From Macrosteles quadrilineatus (Eukaryota > Arthropoda > Insecta > Hemiptera > Cicadellidae): 64,000 nucleotides of DNA. A model generated the notes under the pieces. The model was not told the DNA's origin, searched no databases, and worked only from the letters and a program-made list of their open reading frames with translations. The stretch is from assembly GCF_028750875.1 (NCBI RefSeq), contig NW_026542597.1, positions 2,306,501 through 2,370,500 of the forward strand. The letters are read 5' to 3'. The position numbers were made by a program, and so were the translations under genes. Below are positions 59,722 to 64,000 of this stretch, in pieces; position 1 is the stretch's first letter, and the number at the start of each line of letters is the position of its first letter.

Positions 59722-60348
59722 CAGGGTGGAAAAAAGTCCCGGGACGGTTAAATATTTCTCAAATTAATAAAGATAGATCTTTAAAACTTGTTATACAGTT
59801 ACTGGGCATTAATTAACACAATTTTAAAACGTGATTCAGTGATACACTACCTCTTCAGGGGGACGATCCACTAGGAGTCAAAAGAAAATTTCAAATAAAC
59901 ATAGTATGATATGCACATCCCATTAAATATCTACTAGTAGAATACAATGCCGCAATCCTGAACTCAAACGGACAACCAAGTCAAAAATGGCAGCCGTTCA
60001 AAGATTTTTTGAATCTGCCATTTTGAATATTTGAACGGCTGCCATTTTATACTCAGTTAGTTGTTATTTTGAGCTCAAATTTAAGGCAATATATTCTTGA
60101 ATCTGAAAGCACAAAAATTACATAAAATAACACTTATAATAATATATTTACTCTTATACAACACATCATTTACATATAAAAGATGGTAAGTGGTAATCGA
60201 TTTCGATTGGACACTCCAATCATCATCAGACCCAATTGACGAATGTCAAGAATCAAAATGACGTCCCTTTACCCGTTAACTGTGTACCAAGCTCTATCTG
60301 CATTGCTTTTTGAAATATTTAACCATGCCGGGACTTTTTTCCACCCTG
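59722..60348. mobile_element. Fold-back element 3
   Basis: The ends CAGGGTGGAAAAAAGTCCCG and CGGGACTTTTTTCCACCCTG mirror each other, and the inverted similarity runs about 36 bp with three mismatches. Weaker inverted similarity continues inward to a clear central palindrome (AATGGCAGCCGTTCAAA at about 59985, mirrored near 60040). TA follows the right end. The right half contains the ATTGGACACTCCAAT core shared with 12222-12236. No ORF is present. Arms are more decayed than in fold-back elements 1 and 2. Confidence 0.75.
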
Positions 60349-60925
60349 TATAAATGTACAAGAGAGTAAGTTTAGCGTTCAGGTAGTAAAGCAGCTCAGT
60401 CAGGTAGTAAGATAAACTGTTCTCTGCAGATGAATCGTCTGCTTCTCTCTTCCTTCCATAGTTTATAGCACTAGGATGAATTAGTTTCACACCACTTAGA
60501 TTACAATACCTACTCCCGTTCATTTGCATGATTCAGTATTTTTTTATTCAAGTAATAGGTACCTAAATATGATTCATCCTTTAAAAAAAAAGAGTTGCAA
60601 TTTTTCGTCATTTAATTCCAGGTATTGGGTTTATGGCTGTTATTTTATGACGATAATGCTGCTTACCCATAGTTTGACGTTTGGTCCATAATATAAAATA
60701 TATTTATTTCGCTATAGTTATTATTTCGTAGACATTTCATCAGAAAGTAGATCATAATTGTCACTTTTTTCGATTTACAAAAACATGTCCTCATATTTAT
60801 TTCGTAATATTCCCGTTTATTGAAGCCTTTGGTAAATAATGATCCATAAAGGACATTTGATATAGCTGCTTGGCTAATATTATTAATGGACCAGATGAAA
60901 AGTTATCAAAGCCTTTCAAGAGGTT
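60349..60925. other. Gene-less stretch
   Basis: No recognised gene. An 86-residue minus-strand frame at 60269-60529 overlaps the fold-back end and has no domain. Confidence 0.4.
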
Positions 60926-61002
60926 TTCTTTTGTTGGTGCGTAATGAGCTAATAGAAGTTAATTAATAATTAGCGGAGTCAGCTGACAACAACTCGCTGT
61001 GG
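60926..61002 (+). promoter_or_regulatory. Conserved block C2 (paralogous to C1)
   Basis: 77 bp, gap-free with C1 at 31555-31631 and 65 identical positions. GTGCGTAATGAGCTAA and AGCTGACAACA are unchanged, while the central TAAT-rich spacer varies but keeps its AT character. Confidence 0.55.
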
Positions 61003-62995
61003 TAAAGGTAACTTGTAAACAATTTGGTTCATTGGAACAAGATGTTTAAAATCTTTCCTTTTATTGTTTGACATTTGTATACCGGATTTTTCACAACCTT
61101 AAAAAACGAAAATTACGCAAAAATTAATGGAAAAGAAATCCTTAAGCAGGTTCTATTGTAGCAGTTCTCCATACATATTGTCTCACTTATTTGTTTTGTT
61201 TTTTTTAATTGGAAACTTCACAAGATTATTAGAGACAGCCTTCTATGGTTTATTATTGGTCACACGTTCTACCCCATCATACTTATTTTACATATTTTGC
61301 TGACTCACACTTCCCCAAATATTTCTTGGTAATTTGTTTGTATGTTACCAAAATATTTTTGATTTTATAAGCTTACACGACTCAAGGTACACAAATCCAA
61401 AGACAAAGAATCACAATTTTTAACATCTGCAATGTGGTTTGTGTCTAACCTTTTCTTTAGATATATTCCCTGCAACCCTTTATCCAATTGCACAACTATG
61501 ATAATTTTTTTCTATATTTGTTGATCATCCAAAGAATTGTATTAACATCATAATATAGTATATTCACATTGTCCTTTTATCTTATTGCAGCCATGCAAAA
61601 ATATATTAAGTGTAATCACATAAAATAAATATGGTTAATATGTAGCAATACGTTTGATAAGATCTATTTAATGAGCAAACCTTATGTTGCTGTGAACGAT
61701 GATGGTTTTTAACCAGGATATGATAGAACTGTGTAGAGGCATGGGAGGGGGTAAGGGAGGGTTGAGGTTTGTGTGTTCAACAGGTGGTTTATATTCTCCC
61801 AAACTAAACATCCACCTAAAGAGGAATATGTGGTCGATTTTCAAAAGTAATCAACAACGTTTTACAGTAGATTTAACACATGACAACTTAACTGATATTA
61901 CAATACCAAGATACATTGTAATCACAAATTACGGCTAGTACATTCAAAATGTTATGTGCAAGTGTTGACTTTCATATTTTAGCAATTTACTATAAAACAC
62001 AGATTAACGATTATTATGTCATGCTTGTTTAGGCTGCATTTCGAAGTGGTAGTTTCAGAAAACGTGTGTAGTACACGAGTTGGTATTTGTGTGTACCGTG
62101 TACAGAGGAGAGAGGTCTGGCAATGAATTTACGCTTAACTAAATTACTCGACCTTTCGAGCTTCGCGAGAAATCCTCTTTATTGTGAAAACTTAAATTAA
62201 ATCTAATATGGTTGTGGAACAAATTAGATTGTAGAACATGTTTTAAAGTAAACATACTCTCTTTAACTTTTAAAATCTCCTCAAGTGATTATAAAAAAAA
62301 ATTATATTTAGATTACATTTAGACTATTTTATATGGAATTTTACTGCGAAAGGTTTTGTAATGATGCACTTTAGAGAGTTTTATTTAAGAAACCTCAAAC
62401 TTAGTGTAACATAATTAAGAAAAATTATCCTAAAACAACTCCAACATATCCCAATGCAATTTCATGGACAATAATTACAATCATATCAACTTTGCGATTA
62501 AAGTTATAAACTAGCTGAAGTACTGTGTTGCAATATTGTGACATTTTAGAAAATGACCATGTTTTCACAGTTTTTTTTCTTTAATAGTTGAAGCTAGGAA
62601 GCAAGGTGTCAATGAGGCCTAACAGTAACAATCACATTTAATTTATGGGACAATTCATGTGACAAATTAGTGGTTTGGAATCCACCTAGACCACTTGAGG
62701 GTGCAGTTTTTATAAAATACCATGTCTTGTGAAACAATAAGACGTAATATTACAACAATATATTGCTAAACAGGTATTGTTATAATATTTTTATTTACCG
62801 ATAAAAATGTTTTGAGAGGATTAGCATCTGCTCTAAGGACGCCCCTCAAATATCCGAGATATTTCCAATGTCAGAGGGTAGTTTTTTAGCACACGTAAAT
62901 ACAGCAAAAAATATTGTATCTATTTAAAGGGACCACATTAAAATTAAAATAATTGAAATGTTCTGGACAATATTGTAGCAAGTTTATGCAGCAGA
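61003..62995. other. Gene-less stretch between C2 and D2
   Basis: No recognised gene. A 79-residue frame at 61699 lacks any domain. CTCGACCTTTCGAGCTTCGCG at about 62149-62169 is a small GC-richer patch. Confidence 0.4.
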
Positions 62996-63108
62996 TATAT
63001 TCAGTCCGCTAGTAGCGACAATTACAAGCTAATATCCGAGCCGCAAATGACGTTGACGTCAGTTACTGACTAGTCTGTCCGTTTAATTGACGTCACAACC
63101 AATAACTG
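62996..63108 (+). promoter_or_regulatory. Conserved block D2 (paralogous to D1)
   Basis: 113 bp, gap-free with D1 (33906-34018) and only five differences. It carries TGACGTCA at 63088-63095 as in D1, and a second TGACGTCA at 63054-63061 where D1 has TGACGTTA. Confidence 0.65.
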
Positions 63109-63278
63109 AGTCTGCGGTTTTTTACCTGTGATGTTCTCATCGCTAATTAACATTATTAATGTTTACATTTTTTGGTACAGGAAATTTTAATTTTGAGGAT
63201 TGTGGCTTAAACTTAATGATTTCTTTTACAATCTGCGTTGAGTAAGGTCATATACTAACCCGTGGTGATATTACGTTT

Positions 63279-63370
63279 GCATGGAGGGTTTTAATCATTA
63301 AATGGTTTGCGAGCAACAAACGTGAGTCAGTATTCACTTTGTTAAACGTGACCGTGAACATAGCTGATTC
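63279..63370 (+). promoter_or_regulatory. Weakly conserved block F2 (paralogous to F1)
   Basis: GGGTTTTAATCATTA, ATTCACTTTG, CGTGACCGTGAACATAGC align with F1 at 34479-34576. It is the last block of the second segment in this window. Confidence 0.45.
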
Positions 63371-64000
63371 ATGTGACGATCGTGTTGAACTCAGCCTGGA
63401 CTACTCTGACACGGCTAAAAAATCAGCATTCAAAATAACTTATTTTAACTAAGCAGGTAGTATTTAAGTGTTTATTGGAAAGAAATTTTAACAGTTTTTA
63501 TCCAAAGTTCATACCCGTTTCAGTTTTTTCCCATAGTTATTGGTTAACTTACTCCGTATTTGAGTTGCAGTTTAAAAAAATTATATATACAGTATATACC
63601 CAGGCTAGCTAGCTAAAAACCTTACTTAATTGCAGATTTTAAAAAAGTTATAAAATCTAATTTTCTTGACCAGGACGAGAATCTGTTATTCAATTACAAC
63701 CCACTCCGTTTTCCATTAACTTTGATAATCCAGTAACAACCTTTAAACACTTTTATGGCAGGATTAAATTTTTATGATGATACTCTTTTATTTACTAGTA
63801 ATTTTCCATTACGAGCGCTCAAATACGAAACACTCGTGGAAGATTTTTTCGGTTTTTTTTTTTTTCAAAAGTATCGCACGTTTCTATTCAGTATCTACAT
63901 TGCTTGCTAGCTCAAAACTGATACACTTACTAGTCTGTTCTTTTAAATGTTAATTAATTTTGTTTGAATCGTTAATTGTTTTCTACTGTTCAGCGTCAAA
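63371..64000. other. Gene-less right end of window
   Basis: AT-rich with a T run at about 63852-63865. No gene recognised. Confidence 0.45.

Noticed and set aside
60269..60529. 86-residue minus-strand frame
   Set aside because: It overlaps the end of fold-back element 3 and has no domain features.

Overview
This is AT-rich, intron-scale eukaryotic DNA, most probably from an arthropod and likely an insect with a large, repeat-filled genome. The evidence is the mix of mobile elements: Helitrons with TCCTACTAATATTATAAATG 5' ends and CTAG 3' ends, Penelope-like elements (PLEs) with GIY-YIG domains and hammerhead motifs, tRNA-derived SINEs, a Harbinger-type MITE, a hAT remnant and large fold-back elements. 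I found no ordinary multi-exon host gene. The only plausible non-transposon protein is a 121-residue RBR/RING2-type zinc-binding ORF at 24348-24713. Species and chromosomal locus cannot be named from the sequence. Layout: 0-17.5 kb is mobile-element territory, with a dispersed repeat (3.7-4.45 kb), two long fold-back elements (4.8-5.75 and 6.98-7.75 kb), Helitron ends and one full-length Helitron (13.4-14.1 kb), and a 5'-truncated PLE with an open reverse transcriptase plus GIY-YIG frame (15.07-16.41 kb). From 17.6 to 34.6 kb runs a series of conserved non-coding blocks (A1, a modular stretch, B1, E1, C1, D1, F1), interrupted by an internally tandem element (18.45-19.72 kb), a hAT pseudogene, the RING2 ORF, two SINE heads and a homogeneous 146-bp satellite (26.48-27.06 kb). 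From 34.6 to 48.9 kb there is a fold-back end, a Harbinger-type MITE (35.68-36.34 kb), long featureless stretches, a possible RNase H remnant and a second copy of the dispersed repeat. From 48.97 to 63.37 kb the same conserved blocks reappear in the same order and orientation (A2, modular stretch, B2, E2, C2, D2, F2), with different mobile elements between them, including a second Helitron and a striking head-to-head inverted PLE (57.49-58.92 kb). The most important reading is that the window holds two copies of an old tandem segmental duplication, at least 17 kb and 14.4 kb long, with starts about 31 kb apart. Most of the sequence has diverged beyond recognition, but short non-coding blocks have stayed 84-99% identical. 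That pattern fits paired cis-regulatory arrays, perhaps around duplicated developmental genes outside the window, or gene conversion. Blocks A and B share a palindromic GTTGCTARGCAAC (RFX X-box-like) site, B adds a G-rich tract and a CCAAT-type site, C is rich in TAAT cores, and D carries TGACGTCA sites. All identities quoted were counted by eye.
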